From NCBI GenBank assembly GCA_017412705.1, contig JAFPWS010000019.1, positions 1 to 46,259 on the forward strand: DNA of 46,259 bases. The letters are read 5' to 3'. How positions within the stretch are numbered: position 1 is the stretch's first letter; each line of letters opens with the position of its first letter. The notes under the pieces are model-generated. The model was not told where the DNA came from. It made no database searches and saw nothing but the letters and a program-made list of their open reading frames with translations. The DNA is from Prevotella sp. (lineage in GTDB: Bacteria > Bacteroidota > Bacteroidia > Bacteroidales > Bacteroidaceae). The position numbers and the translations under genes are program-made. Positions 8,010 through 16,269 of this stretch are shown piece after piece.

Positions 8010-8360
8010 TTACATCTGATAAACGCGGCTCATGCCGTCGGGTTCCATCGGGGCGATGGGCTGGCGAAGTAGGACAAGATAGAAGCGGGGAAAGGTCTCG
8101 ACGGGTGGATGGTCGGCGATGTAGCGGTCTATCTTCTGTTGGGCCTCGGTGCGCAGGGCATCGTCACGGCATGGTACGAGGCGGTCTTCATCTACAAAGG
8201 CGATGTGCCAGAAGGCCATGTAGCCGATGACGTAATGCTCCACGGCTGCGGCCTCGTCCTTGTCGATGCCTGGGATGTGGGATAAAAGGGGCTGGCGAGC
8301 ATTTTCACAAATGCCCACCACGGCCCAACTCAAATCTATGTAATGATGAATAAGTTCCAT
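8010..8360 (-). CDS. Small protein of unknown function, coupled to the receptor gene
   Basis: A 116-residue protein starting MELIHHYIDLSWAVVGICEN at the ATG at 8360, one base after the stop codon of the TonB-dependent receptor. The frame remains open upstream inside the receptor gene, but that part is a shadow. There is no signal peptide and no membrane segment; the protein has a hydrophobic middle (YVIGYMAFWHIAFV, residues 43-56) that may be buried helix. I do not recognise the family. The tight spacing suggests translational coupling with the receptor, hence a role linked to its use or regulation. A terminator hairpin follows. Confidence 0.65.
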   Translation of the reverse strand: MELIHHYIDLSWAVVGICENARQPLLSHIPGIDKDEAAAVEHYVIGYMAFWHIAFVDEDRLVPCRDDALRTEAQQKIDRYIADHPPVETFPRFYLVLLRQPIAPMEPDGMSRVYQM

Positions 8361-8361
8361 A

Positions 8362-10662
8362 TCAGAAGCGGCTCTTGACATCGTTACCGGCACCTTGTCC
8401 GCGATACTTGCTCTTGGCTGGGTTGAAGTTATAGCGCACGGTGAGTTCGAGGTTGCGGGTGTCGAGGCGCTTGTCAAGATAGATTTCGCGGATGTCGCTG
8501 TAGATGGTCGCTTTCTGGCGGATGCTGCCAAAGAGGTCGGTGCAGGCCAGTTTGACGGTAAGGCGGTCGTTCCAGAAGGCTTTGTAGAGGCTGATATCGA
8601 ACTGCCACGACTGTGCGAGGTGTATGTTCTCGGTATCTCCAGCCGAACGCCACGAGAAATCGGCATTGAGCCATGAGTCGAAGGGCAAGTTGATGGCATT
8701 ATTGAAGCGAACGATGGTCATCGGGCTGTTCATCTTCTTGGTCTCGCCACGGTATTGCACTTCGAGGTTCTGCATCTGCGTGGCCACCATCAGTTGCGGA
8801 TGGTACTTGCCGAAAGTGGGTGCAACCGATACCATTAGGGAAAGATTGTCATAGCCACGGGCATTGTCCTTACGCAGCAGGGCGATGGTCGGGTCGTCCT
8901 TGTAGGATGAATAGGAGGTGATGATGTAGTCGTGGACGCGGGCATAGTCAATCATTCCCGTCAGCCATTTGTAATTGAGTGCCAGCGAGAGGTTGTCGCG
9001 GTACGACGGCTTCAAGTAGGGGTTGCCGCTCTCGTAGGTGTAGCGGTTGATGTACTTGACGTTGCCGCTGAGTTGGCTGAATGCCGGGCGATTGATGTTG
9101 CGAGAATACGAGAGTCGGGCACGCACGTTCTTCAGGGGATACATTAGCATCAACGAGGGGAAGAGGTCGCTGTAGGTACGGCTCTCGTCGCCCATCTTCA
9201 CGCCGCCCTCGTAGTAACGGCTGTCGAGGAATTCGTAGCGCAGTCCGGCTATGAGCGTCAGTTTGTTCAGACGCTGCATCAGTTGGACGAAGGCCGCCGT
9301 GCTGTTCTCTTCAATCTTCGTGTCGCTGGAACTGATGATGTTTTCCACGTTGCCGAACACGTCGGTACGGTGAACGTAACTGCCCTCGGCACCGATTTCG
9401 ATATTGCCTTTCCAGAGGGGATGACCTGCCACGAACTTGGCAGCATAGAGGCGGTTCTTCACGTCGTTGCGGGTGGTTATGGTGCGGTCGTCGCCCTGCG
9501 TGGCATCCTCAAAGGTCAGGTTGTCGGAGTTCTGTTTCTGTAGCAGCACGTCAGCATTGGCATCGAGCGACCATTTGCCCGTCTGTCCGGCATAGTAGCC
9601 GCTGATGATGTGCTGGATGTCGTCGCCGTCCACCTTGCCACGGCCTGTAATTTGGTCGTCAGTCTGCTGGCCTATGAGCATGGTCGTGAAGTAGTCGCTC
9701 GTCTGTCTGTTGGGGCGTGAGGTCACGGTGTAGGTCATGCCGATGGAATGTTTGTCGTTGAGCATGTAGTTGAATCCGAGTTTCCCGGCCAACATTTGGT
9801 TCTTGTTGTAGTAGTGCATCAGACTGTTCTGCTGATAGTGGCTCTGCAGGTAGGTGTCCTGTCGGCTGTCGTTGGTCTGACGGCTGCGGCGGTTCTCGTA
9901 TTCGGCCATACCGAAGATGTCAAGTCCGCCCGTGCGGTAATTCAGGTTCAGTTCCTCCAGACCATAGACGTAGTGGTTCACGCCCGCCACCGTGCGGCTG
10001 TTGAAACTGAAACCCTCGCCGACGGGACGGATGGTCTTGATGCGGATGACGGCCTTGACGGTGGCGTCGTATTTGGCACCGGGAGTCATCACCACCTCCA
10101 CATCCTTGATTTGGTCGCTGCTCAGTTGGTCGAGTTCGCTCTGGTTGCGCATCTGCCGTCCGTTGATGTAGATGAGCGGAGTGCCACGGCCCAGCACTTC
10201 CACGCCACCATGGTTGCTGATGACGCCGGGAATCTTGCCCAGAACGTCGCCCGCTGTTCCTGTCTTGGAAAGATAACTGCCCTCAACGGTGGTCACGAGT
10301 GCGTCATCCTTCATTTTCACCAGAGGACGTGAGCCTTTCACCACGACCTCGCCCAGCATCTGTGTGTCGGGCTGCATCTGGATGTCGCCCACATTGCCCG
10401 TCCGTGCGTCGAGAAACTTTGTCGTATATCCCACGCTCGTCACTTTCAGCAGACCGTCTTGTTTGTCGGTGCTGATGCTGAAAGTTCCGTCGTCCTTGGT
10501 CACGACTCCCGCAATGAAAGCGGAGTCGGCACGGCTGACGAGCACGACATTGGCAAATGGCATCGGCTGGGCTTGCTCGTCAATCACCCGTCCGCTGATG
10601 CCCTGTGCTGTCGAGGCGATTGCCACGAGGCACATCATTGAAACTAATACAATCCTTTTCAT
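8362..10662 (-). CDS. TonB-dependent receptor / outer-membrane beta-barrel family protein
   Basis: A 766-residue protein from the ATG at 10662, chosen because it gives a signal peptide (MKRIVLVSMMCLVAIASTAQ); the 45 codons before it are leader. Domains in order: a carboxypeptidase-regulatory-like domain (GISGRVIDEQAQPMPFANVV, about residues 21-100), a TonB-type plug (GDVLGKIPGVISNHGGVEVL, about 115-210), then a long beta-barrel with many aromatic-rich strands. The C-terminus (RYNFNPAKSKYRGQGAGNDV) is typical of the Bacteroidota 'outer membrane beta-barrel family' (PF14905) rather than of a SusC. It probably imports a small ligand or peptide using TonB energy. The LuxR-type regulator gene lies just upstream, with twin palindromes in the gap, and the small gene at 8010 is coupled downstream. 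Confidence 0.85.
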   Translation of the reverse strand: MKRIVLVSMMCLVAIASTAQGISGRVIDEQAQPMPFANVVLVSRADSAFIAGVVTKDDGTFSISTDKQDGLLKVTSVGYTTKFLDARTGNVGDIQMQPDTQMLGEVVVKGSRPLVKMKDDALVTTVEGSYLSKTGTAGDVLGKIPGVISNHGGVEVLGRGTPLIYINGRQMRNQSELDQLSSDQIKDVEVVMTPGAKYDATVKAVIRIKTIRPVGEGFSFNSRTVAGVNHYVYGLEELNLNYRTGGLDIFGMAEYENRRSRQTNDSRQDTYLQSHYQQNSLMHYYNKNQMLAGKLGFNYMLNDKHSIGMTYTVTSRPNRQTSDYFTTMLIGQQTDDQITGRGKVDGDDIQHIISGYYAGQTGKWSLDANADVLLQKQNSDNLTFEDATQGDDRTITTRNDVKNRLYAAKFVAGHPLWKGNIEIGAEGSYVHRTDVFGNVENIISSSDTKIEENSTAAFVQLMQRLNKLTLIAGLRYEFLDSRYYEGGVKMGDESRTYSDLFPSLMLMYPLKNVRARLSYSRNINRPAFSQLSGNVKYINRYTYESGNPYLKPSYRDNLSLALNYKWLTGMIDYARVHDYIITSYSSYKDDPTIALLRKDNARGYDNLSLMVSVAPTFGKYHPQLMVATQMQNLEVQYRGETKKMNSPMTIVRFNNAINLPFDSWLNADFSWRSAGDTENIHLAQSWQFDISLYKAFWNDRLTVKLACTDLFGSIRQKATIYSDIREIYLDKRLDTRNLELTVRYNFNPAKSKYRGQGAGNDVKSRF

Positions 10663-10720
10663 AATCCTTGCGATTTTATTACGTTTGACATTTTTATTCG
10701 ATAGACGTACTTTTACACCG

Positions 10721-10728
10721 CAAAGGTT
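10721..10728 (-). promoter_or_regulatory. Weak promoter -7 box of the receptor gene
   Basis: The minus strand reads AACCTTTG, one base off TAnnTTTG, with no good -33 element. A start near 10717 would place the nearer palindrome (10752-10765) around position -41, where class II activators bind. The weak core suits an activator-dependent promoter; this is inference. Confidence 0.35.
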
Positions 10729-10750
10729 GCAATAGATTTCAATAAATCTA

Positions 10751-10805
10751 CTACCCAAATGGGTAATTCTGCATCGCGGGGATGAAAAATTACCCATTTG
10801 GGTAA
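10751..10805. promoter_or_regulatory. Twin 14-bp palindromes, likely operator
   Basis: TACCCAAATGGGTA (10752-10765) and TACCCATTTGGGTA (10791-10804) are each perfect palindromes, 39 bp centre to centre, and their arms plus three flanking bases also pair with each other as a 17-bp inverted repeat. They lie between the LuxR-type regulator gene and the receptor promoter. Best guess is a regulator-binding site; an intercistronic hairpin is the alternative. Confidence 0.6.
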
Positions 10806-10836
10806 CAAAAAATGTTAAAATCGTGAGGATGACGGC

Positions 10837-11592
10837 TTAGACGAGGCCGTAATTGGTAGCGAGGGCGAGGGCTTCGGTGATGTTCTGCACGTCGAGCTTC
10901 TCGAAAATCTGGCGGCGGTAGAACTTCACGGTGTCGAACGAGCGGAGCATCTTCTCGGCTATCTCCTTCATAGTATAGCCCTGGGCTGAGAGTGTCAGGA
11001 TCTGCTTTTCCTCGGGCTTCAGGGTGATGGTCTCGCGGCTCTTCCATCGGTGGGCCTCCAAAGAGTACTCGCGCTTCTCGCCCGTATGGAATTGGAAGAA
11101 CTCGATGTGTCCGGCCTCCTTGTGGGGTGAGAGCGAGACGGTGCAGAGGGCGAGCCAGACGCGGCCACCGTCGGTCATAGCAAGGGGCGTAATCTTGTGA
11201 TTGACGAGTAGCAGACGGTCGCCGTGGGTGATGTGGAAGTCGTAGGACATCATGCACTGGCGGCGGTTCTCCACAGGCTCGTCGTAGAAGGCGCGGAAGC
11301 CGGAGCGGTTCAGTTCGGTGAGCATCGGCACCTCGTCCTCGGGAACATGGCTCAGGTAGAAGCCGTAGCCCATCTGACGTACCTCGTCGGCAGTGTGTCC
11401 GCAGAGGAAGAGCGGATTGTCCGACACGTAGAGGAAGTTCTTGCGGTAGTAGTCGATGATGTAGATGCTCTGGTAGGTGGTCTGCGCGAAAGCCTGTGCC
11501 GCCTCCACGTAGGGCTGCACCCGCTGGTAGTCGGCATCGGTGATGCCCTCCACGCGGTTCTCGTACATAAAGAAATCGTCTATCTGTGCCAT
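10837..11592 (-). CDS. LuxR-family transcriptional regulator with PAS-like sensor
   Basis: A 251-residue protein. Residues about 35-170 look like a PAS domain (YIIDYYRKNFLYVSDNPLFL; later VWLALCTVSLSPHKEAGHIE). Residues about 185-250 are a GerE/LuxR-type helix-turn-helix (LKPEEKQILTLSAQGYTMKE, then SFDTVKFYRRQIFEKL). It has no receiver domain, so it is not a classical response regulator; the PAS part probably senses a small molecule or redox state. It lies 13 nt downstream of the Crp-family gene in an apparent operon with the Fic gene, and directly upstream of the receptor gene. The twin palindromes in that gap are the obvious candidate target. Confidence 0.85.
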   Translation of the reverse strand: MAQIDDFFMYENRVEGITDADYQRVQPYVEAAQAFAQTTYQSIYIIDYYRKNFLYVSDNPLFLCGHTADEVRQMGYGFYLSHVPEDEVPMLTELNRSGFRAFYDEPVENRRQCMMSYDFHITHGDRLLLVNHKITPLAMTDGGRVWLALCTVSLSPHKEAGHIEFFQFHTGEKREYSLEAHRWKSRETITLKPEEKQILTLSAQGYTMKEIAEKMLRSFDTVKFYRRQIFEKLDVQNITEALALATNYGLV

Positions 11593-11605
11593 ATTGCTCT
11601 TTGTT

Positions 11606-12187
11606 TTATTCAGTTATACTGCTAAACGTGACGGCCTTGCGGATGCGTGACAACTGTTGGGGAGTGACGCAGAGGAACGAGGCGATGGCATTCAGGGGGA
11701 GATGGCGGGCGATGCCTGGGCAGCGGCGGAGCAGCAACTCGTAGCGTTCGAGGGGCGTGGCACGGTGGAGGTCGGTGTAGCGGGCACGGGCCTGACTGAG
11801 CAGGTGCTCGGCAATGAGGCAGCGCAGATCCATCGACTTCTTATCCTGACTGAACCGCTTCACCAACTGTTCGCCGCTCACACGGATGATGCGGGTGGGT
11901 ACCATCGCCTCGATCGTGGTCAGTGCGGGGCCACCGTCGAGGCATGCGGGATAGTCGCCCGCAAACTCACCCTCGAACGAGAACCACGTGATGTGCTCCT
12001 TGTCGTCGCTGATGCCGTGAGTCACGTACTTGAAGCACCCTTCGGTGACGAAGCCGAACCATCGTGCGGGGTCGCCCTCGCGCTCCATCTGATCACCCTT
12101 GCGGTAAGACACCGCCTCACCCTCACGCTCGCAAAACTCGCGCAGCGCCTTGATGTCAATGCTATTTTTCCCGAATTTCTGTTCCAT
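11606..12187 (-). CDS. Crp/Fnr-family transcriptional regulator
   Basis: A 193-residue protein with an N-terminal cyclic-nucleotide-binding-like beta-roll (FCEREGEAVSYRKGDQMERE; WFGFVTEGCFKYV) and a C-terminal segment (PGIARHLPLNAIASFLCVTP followed by QQLSRIRK) that matches the winged helix-turn-helix of Bacteroidota Crp-like regulators, where 'I(A/S)xxLxVTPxxLSRIR' is characteristic. The cysteines of Fnr are absent, so it is not an iron-sulfur oxygen sensor; the ligand is unknown. It starts 3 nt after the Fic stop codon and ends 13 nt before the LuxR-type gene, so the three regulators or effectors are almost certainly one transcript. Confidence 0.85.
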   Translation of the reverse strand: MEQKFGKNSIDIKALREFCEREGEAVSYRKGDQMEREGDPARWFGFVTEGCFKYVTHGISDDKEHITWFSFEGEFAGDYPACLDGGPALTTIEAMVPTRIIRVSGEQLVKRFSQDKKSMDLRCLIAEHLLSQARARYTDLHRATPLERYELLLRRCPGIARHLPLNAIASFLCVTPQQLSRIRKAVTFSSITE

Positions 12188-12190
12188 AAG

Positions 12191-13660
12191 TTAAAAGCGT
12201 AATATATATTCATCTTCTTCCTTGAAAGCGTTGCAGCGTTCCATGTAGTCGCGCATTTCCTCAAAGTTATCTCCACGGAGATTATAGCTGAACAGCCGTA
12301 CACGCTGGATGGCATTGATCAGCTTTTCGGGGTTGTCCTTTCGGGTGAGTTGGCGCAGTGCACTGAGATAGTCGGTGCGGAATACGGTGGGAATAATGAC
12401 CTTCGACTGTCCGGCGGCAGTCAGTTCGGCATTCATCATGATGCGGGAGATGCGTCCGTTACCGTCGGAGAACGGGTGAACCTCGCTAATCATAAAGAGC
12501 ATGAAGAGGGCACGGGCAAAGGGGTGACGCAAGGCGCTATAGACCTCGAAGCCTTTCTTCAGTGTTCCGCGAACCTGTTGGAAATCGACGAAATGGGTTT
12601 CGCCAGCGCGGTTGTTCTGTGTCTTGAACATGCCGGGATTGGCTTCTGGACGGGCAGACATCATCACTCGGTGACGATGCTGGAGGATGTCAAGCAGATG
12701 GTCGGGCGAGGTGGGCGTGATGGCCATTTCCTTTCGGTTGGAAACGATGTAATATGTGCCCAGCACGTCGTGACTGTCGGCGTTGCGGGCAGGCATCGGG
12801 GTACGGGTCTCGATGATCTGTCGGGCATCCTCCACCTCGAACTCCGTTCCTTCAATATAGTTGGAGAAATAACTCTCAAAGAAGGCAAAGTTGTTGTAGG
12901 CGGCATCCGTCTCGTTTGGCTCAGGGAAATTCTCAAACTCACGCTCGTTGAGTGCAGCCATTAGAATGCTGAAGAGCTTCAGTCGCTGACTGTCGAACGG
13001 CTCTCCCAAGGCACGGGCTTCGGCAACCGAGGAAGTGAGAATCTTCGAGGGCTTTGTGGAAAGGATGGCCCCGATGATGGAGTCCAGTTTCTTGAACTCG
13101 TCGGCCATGTCGAGCTGTCCGGCTATCTCGCGGGCTGTGTCGCGCAACTTGTTCAGTTCGTCCTCACCATTGGTCTGCAAGACTTTATCCAGTTTCTCTT
13201 CGATAACGTCCTGTGGCAGACACTTGGAAACGCCATCGCGGCTATAGCCTGTCTGTAGGTTTTCAAGATAGGCCCTGGCACTGCAAGACATGTGCAGACC
13301 TCCCATGAAAGGATAATCGGCGGGAAGGGCTTTCTGACCTTCAAGCAGATGGATGGTAATGCCTGGCAACGATACTTTCTTCGTGTAATTATAGGTGAGG
13401 TAGATGTGTCCGTCGTTAGTGGGGCGGCACTCGAAGGCACTACGATGACTCATGACGGCATCGGGGTAGAGTTCGCCAAGGATGAAGAAGAGATTTCTGC
13501 GGATGATGTTCTCTGGGGTGTCGTTGAGATTGGTAGTGTATATCTTCGTGGCAATCTTGACGAGACGGCCTTCTTTCTTCATCTTCGTAATGAAGTTGTT
13601 GGTTGTCTTGTCGGAAGAAGCCATTACGACTTCGTGATTCAATAGAGTATTTTTTTCCAT
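12191..13660 (-). CDS. Fic family AMP-transferase with AbiEi-like N-terminal domain
   Basis: A 489-residue protein. The Fic core is intact: HPFSDGNGR at residues 395-403 matches the catalytic HPFx(D/E)GN(G/K)R. SNYIEG at 266-271 matches the inhibitory (S/T)xxxE(G/N) motif placed ahead of the core, making this a class II, self-inhibited Fic protein. Residues about 1-120 (VVMASSDKTTNNFITKMKKE; GRLVKIATKIYTTN; MSHRSAFE) resemble the winged-helix and following domain of AbiEi-type antitoxins. Known Fic enzymes transfer AMP to hydroxyl groups on target proteins; AbiEi proteins repress their own promoter. The combination suggests a self-regulated modifier. It heads an operon with the Crp and LuxR regulators. 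Two near-palindromes lie in its promoter. Confidence 0.85.
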   Translation of the reverse strand: MEKNTLLNHEVVMASSDKTTNNFITKMKKEGRLVKIATKIYTTNLNDTPENIIRRNLFFILGELYPDAVMSHRSAFECRPTNDGHIYLTYNYTKKVSLPGITIHLLEGQKALPADYPFMGGLHMSCSARAYLENLQTGYSRDGVSKCLPQDVIEEKLDKVLQTNGEDELNKLRDTAREIAGQLDMADEFKKLDSIIGAILSTKPSKILTSSVAEARALGEPFDSQRLKLFSILMAALNEREFENFPEPNETDAAYNNFAFFESYFSNYIEGTEFEVEDARQIIETRTPMPARNADSHDVLGTYYIVSNRKEMAITPTSPDHLLDILQHRHRVMMSARPEANPGMFKTQNNRAGETHFVDFQQVRGTLKKGFEVYSALRHPFARALFMLFMISEVHPFSDGNGRISRIMMNAELTAAGQSKVIIPTVFRTDYLSALRQLTRKDNPEKLINAIQRVRLFSYNLRGDNFEEMRDYMERCNAFKEEDEYILRF

Positions 13661-13680
13661 AAATTATTGCAATTATGGTG

Positions 13681-13731
13681 CAAAGGTAGCAAAACTTTCC
13701 AAAAGAACATTTGTTTTATGGAAAATTTTCC
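13681..13731 (-). promoter_or_regulatory. Fic operon promoter with paired palindromic operators
   Basis: The minus strand carries TACCTTTG (13681-13688), a -7 box about 20 bases before the Fic ATG. Directly behind it is GCAAAACTTTCC (13689-13700), and 31 bp further the perfect palindrome GGAAAATTTTCC (13720-13731); ten of twelve bases agree. The positions overlap the promoter, as expected of a self-repressor such as the AbiEi-like domain. Confidence 0.5.
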
Positions 13732-13893
13732 AAATTCAAGATGTTTTTGTTGTTTTCAGCATTAGATTGATTGTAAAAGCGAGTTTTCACGGGTACAACG
13801 GGCCAAACCGCTCGTTGATGGCTACATAAATGGCGGTGCATAATCTTTTTTGCTAAAATCATGGTCTTGAATAGTGAAAATTGAACTGAAGGC

Positions 13894-13917
13894 ATGAACA
13901 TTTGTTCAGACTTTCAC
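13894..13917 (-). repeat. Dispersed CTGAACA palindromic repeat, copy 3 (inverted)
   Basis: The minus strand repeats the GTGAAAGT...TGTTCA sequence of 194-218 and 7964-7988. Here it lies between the divergent Fic and fimbrial promoters without an adjacent terminator hairpin. The rest of 13740-13960 contains nothing I can call. Confidence 0.7.
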
Positions 13918-13968
13918 TTCGATGCCCACATTTTAGATTTGCAAAGGACTTATTGCTTGGCTGTTTTG

Positions 13969-13976
13969 TAACTTTG
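13969..13976 (+). promoter_or_regulatory. Promoter -7 box of fimbrial operon
   Basis: TAACTTTG on the plus strand, about 50 bases before the ATG at 14029. Between them CGGGA (13991-13995) pairs with TCCCG (14000-14004), a small hairpin in the 5' leader. Confidence 0.5.
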
Positions 13977-14028
13977 CTGGTTTTTGTAATCGGGAATAGT
14001 CCCGAATCAATTCAAATTTATTATTACT

Positions 14029-15336
14029 ATGAAGAAAATTGTATTTTTTGCGTCAGTCCTGGCGGTGCTGGGGCTGACGGCGTGTGAGAAGACGCCCGAC
14101 GTTGGGGAGGATAATGCCTCGACGGGGCAGGTGAAAAACTCGGTGTTGCAGGTGCGGACACGTGGAGCATCGGGCGATGGTGTAACGGTGGCATACCCTG
14201 TTGCGGTGTATGTGTTCGAGGGGGACGAGTGCAAGGCATCAAAGACTATCGGCGACGAAGGACAGACGCTGAACATCGCATTGACGGAGGGAAATTATTC
14301 GGTGTATGCCGTGGGCGGTGTGTCGGCATCGGACTACGTGATGCCTACGGTGTCGGACGCTTTGACGACATCGGCGATAGCACTACAAGAGGGAAAAGTA
14401 CTGACCGATCTGATGACAGCTTCGGCTACGGTGACGCTGGTAGATGGCGGGACGAACACCATCACGCTTGGCATGACGAGGAAGACGATGCAGATTCAGG
14501 ACGTAACCATCAAGAAGGTGCCCTCAGCGGCTACGGCTGTCACGGTGACGATTGCCCCGCTATGGCAGAGCCTGACCATCGGCGGGACGTACAGCACGAC
14601 GAACGGCAGCAGCACCATTACGCTGACTCGCCAAGAGGACGGGAGGACGTGGAGGAACAGCGGCAGTGCCTATCTGCTGCCACCAAGCAGTCAGCCCGCC
14701 AGCGTGAGTGTGAACATCACCGTGGACGGCACGACGAAGACCTATACCTACAGCACCAGCGACGAACTGGAGGCTGGCTACAAGAACAATATCGACGGTA
14801 CTTATAGCGAGGCCGTGGGCGTCAACCTGACAGGAACCATCACGGGCGCAACGTGGCTTGGGGAAAGGACGATTAGCTTTACGTTCGACGAAAGCGGCGG
14901 TAGTACGTCGGGGAATGACAACAACGGTGGGGATAATGGTGGTGATACGCAGAACTTCCCATTGGTTGGCGACACCTATCAAGGATGCTATGTGCTGGCC
15001 GTGACGGTGGAAAATGATGAGCAGTCGGCTGAGGTTATGCTGCTTTCGCCCAACGAGCGGGCGGTGACGAGTGCCAGTGATGCAGAGTCGTCCTTGGCAA
15101 GCCTCGGTGTGGACGGCATCAGCGACTGGACGGTGCCAACCAAGGCGCAGATGGATGCCTTTGCAGCAGCACGGAACGACGTGACTCCTGCACCTGCAGC
15201 CGTTCACTACCTCTATAAGAATAACAATGGTGTTTATTGTCAGTACAATCTGGCCACTGGCGCTACTGGCTCTGCCAATTATATCACAGGCATCAACCTC
15301 CGTCCTGTCGCCATCGTTTCTATCACAAAAGACTAA
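14029..15336 (+). CDS. FimB/Mfa2-like fimbrial lipoprotein, first of two
   Basis: A 435-residue protein with a lipoprotein signal (MKKIVFFASVLAVLGLTAC; lipobox LTAC, Cys19 lipidated). The mature part is beta-rich: one domain about residues 40-150 (VAVYVFEGDECKASKTIGDE; EGNYSVYAVGGVSASDYVMP) resembles the N-terminal domain of FimB/Mfa2 and fimbrillin-type proteins of type V pili. A second follows to about 290. A Gly/Asn-rich linker (about 295-310) leads to a third domain with a fold like that of surface-exposed cell-wall modules (WTVPTKAQMDAFAAARNDVT). Expected on the outer membrane, as pilus anchor or minor subunit. The next gene begins 6 nt later, so they form an operon. Confidence 0.65.
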   Translation: MKKIVFFASVLAVLGLTACEKTPDVGEDNASTGQVKNSVLQVRTRGASGDGVTVAYPVAVYVFEGDECKASKTIGDEGQTLNIALTEGNYSVYAVGGVSASDYVMPTVSDALTTSAIALQEGKVLTDLMTASATVTLVDGGTNTITLGMTRKTMQIQDVTIKKVPSAATAVTVTIAPLWQSLTIGGTYSTTNGSSTITLTRQEDGRTWRNSGSAYLLPPSSQPASVSVNITVDGTTKTYTYSTSDELEAGYKNNIDGTYSEAVGVNLTGTITGATWLGERTISFTFDESGGSTSGNDNNGGDNGGDTQNFPLVGDTYQGCYVLAVTVENDEQSAEVMLLSPNERAVTSASDAESSLASLGVDGISDWTVPTKAQMDAFAAARNDVTPAPAAVHYLYKNNNGVYCQYNLATGATGSANYITGINLRPVAIVSITKD

Positions 15337-15342
15337 ACCGCT

Positions 15343-16224
15343 ATGAAGAAATATTTGTTTATCGTTCTCGCCGTACTGGTTGCAGCGTGCGAGAAGCCTA
15401 TCCTCGACGAGGACGTTGTATCAATGAAGGAGGCCAACGTCATCCTCCACATGAAGCAGTATGAGCAGGAGGCGTTTGGCAATAGTGGAAACCGTGCGGC
15501 TACCCGCGCCGCCACTGACATCACGGAACTATGCTCACGCCTGAACATCGCCATCTTCGACGCTGAAGGTACGAAGGTCAAGACCGTGGCGCAGAAAGAG
15601 GGCGACGCGTCGTTTGGCACTGTTGCCCTGACGCTTGCTGCCGGGACGTACCAATTGGTGGTCATTGCCCACAACGGCGAAGGTTCGGCCACGATTACCT
15701 CGACGGAAAAGGTGACATTCCCCAACAATAAAGTGACCGACACCTTCTATTACTATGGTGACCTGGTTGTGACCTCCGAGGTGCAGTCCTACGACCTCAC
15801 CCTTTCCCGTGCCGTCGCTATGTTCCGTATGGTGCTGACCGACGAAGAAATCCCGTCCACGGTGACAAAGTTCAAGTTCTACTATACGGGCGGCTCCTCG
15901 ACCTTCAGCCCCTCGGTTGGCTATGGCTGTGTCAACTCGAAGCAAACGGAGATTCGCACTGTTTCCGACGATGGAGTTTATGAAATCTTCACCCTGCCCC
16001 ACACCGAGGAAGACGTGTTGACAAAGCTCACCGTGACTGCCCTCGATGCCAATGACAACACTGTGAAGGAGCGCGTCTTCGAGAACGTTCCTGTCACCCG
16101 CAACCAGATTACCCGCTACACCGGCAGTTTTTTCGGTAGCGGCGGCAGCGGCCAGACCTCCGACGGCACCTTCCGCCTCACCGCCGATCCAGATTGGGAC
16201 AGCGTGAACGGCTACACGTTCTGA
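15343..16224 (+). CDS. FimB/Mfa2 family fimbrial subunit
   Basis: A 293-residue lipoprotein (MKKYLFIVLAVLVAAC; lipidated Cys16). Residues about 30-140 (LCSRLNIAIFDAEGTKVKTV; AAGTYQLVVIAHNGEGSATI) and 150-270 (YDLTLSRAVAMFRMVLTDEE) form the two beta-sandwich domains characteristic of FimB/Mfa2, with the motif 'LxRxVAxxx' that is common in this family. These proteins anchor type V fimbriae in the outer membrane and limit their length. It is co-transcribed with the gene at 14029. No fimbrial tip or shaft gene (fimA/mfa1 type) is visible downstream; the operon ends in a hairpin at 16238. Confidence 0.8.
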   Translation: MKKYLFIVLAVLVAACEKPILDEDVVSMKEANVILHMKQYEQEAFGNSGNRAATRAATDITELCSRLNIAIFDAEGTKVKTVAQKEGDASFGTVALTLAAGTYQLVVIAHNGEGSATITSTEKVTFPNNKVTDTFYYYGDLVVTSEVQSYDLTLSRAVAMFRMVLTDEEIPSTVTKFKFYYTGGSSTFSPSVGYGCVNSKQTEIRTVSDDGVYEIFTLPHTEEDVLTKLTVTALDANDNTVKERVFENVPVTRNQITRYTGSFFGSGGSGQTSDGTFRLTADPDWDSVNGYTF

Positions 16225-16237
16225 TCTCTCTAAACTT

Positions 16238-16269
16238 CGAGAGCCGAGGCAACTGCGCCCCGGCTCTCG
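16238..16269 (+). terminator. Terminator hairpin of fimbrial operon
   Basis: CGAGAGCCG (16238-16246) pairs with CGGCTCTCG (16261-16269), a 9-bp stem 14 bases after the stop codon. The following bases are only moderately T-rich (TTGTACT). It probably marks the end of the chromosomal block. Confidence 0.6.

Noticed and set aside
8361-8699. N-terminal extension of the small gene ending at 8010
   Set aside because: It overlaps the receptor coding sequence in another frame; the ATG at 8360 directly after the receptor stop is the natural start.
9748-10332. Plus-strand frame of 194 codons inside the receptor gene
   Set aside because: Shadow of the TonB-dependent receptor; no start context or domain.
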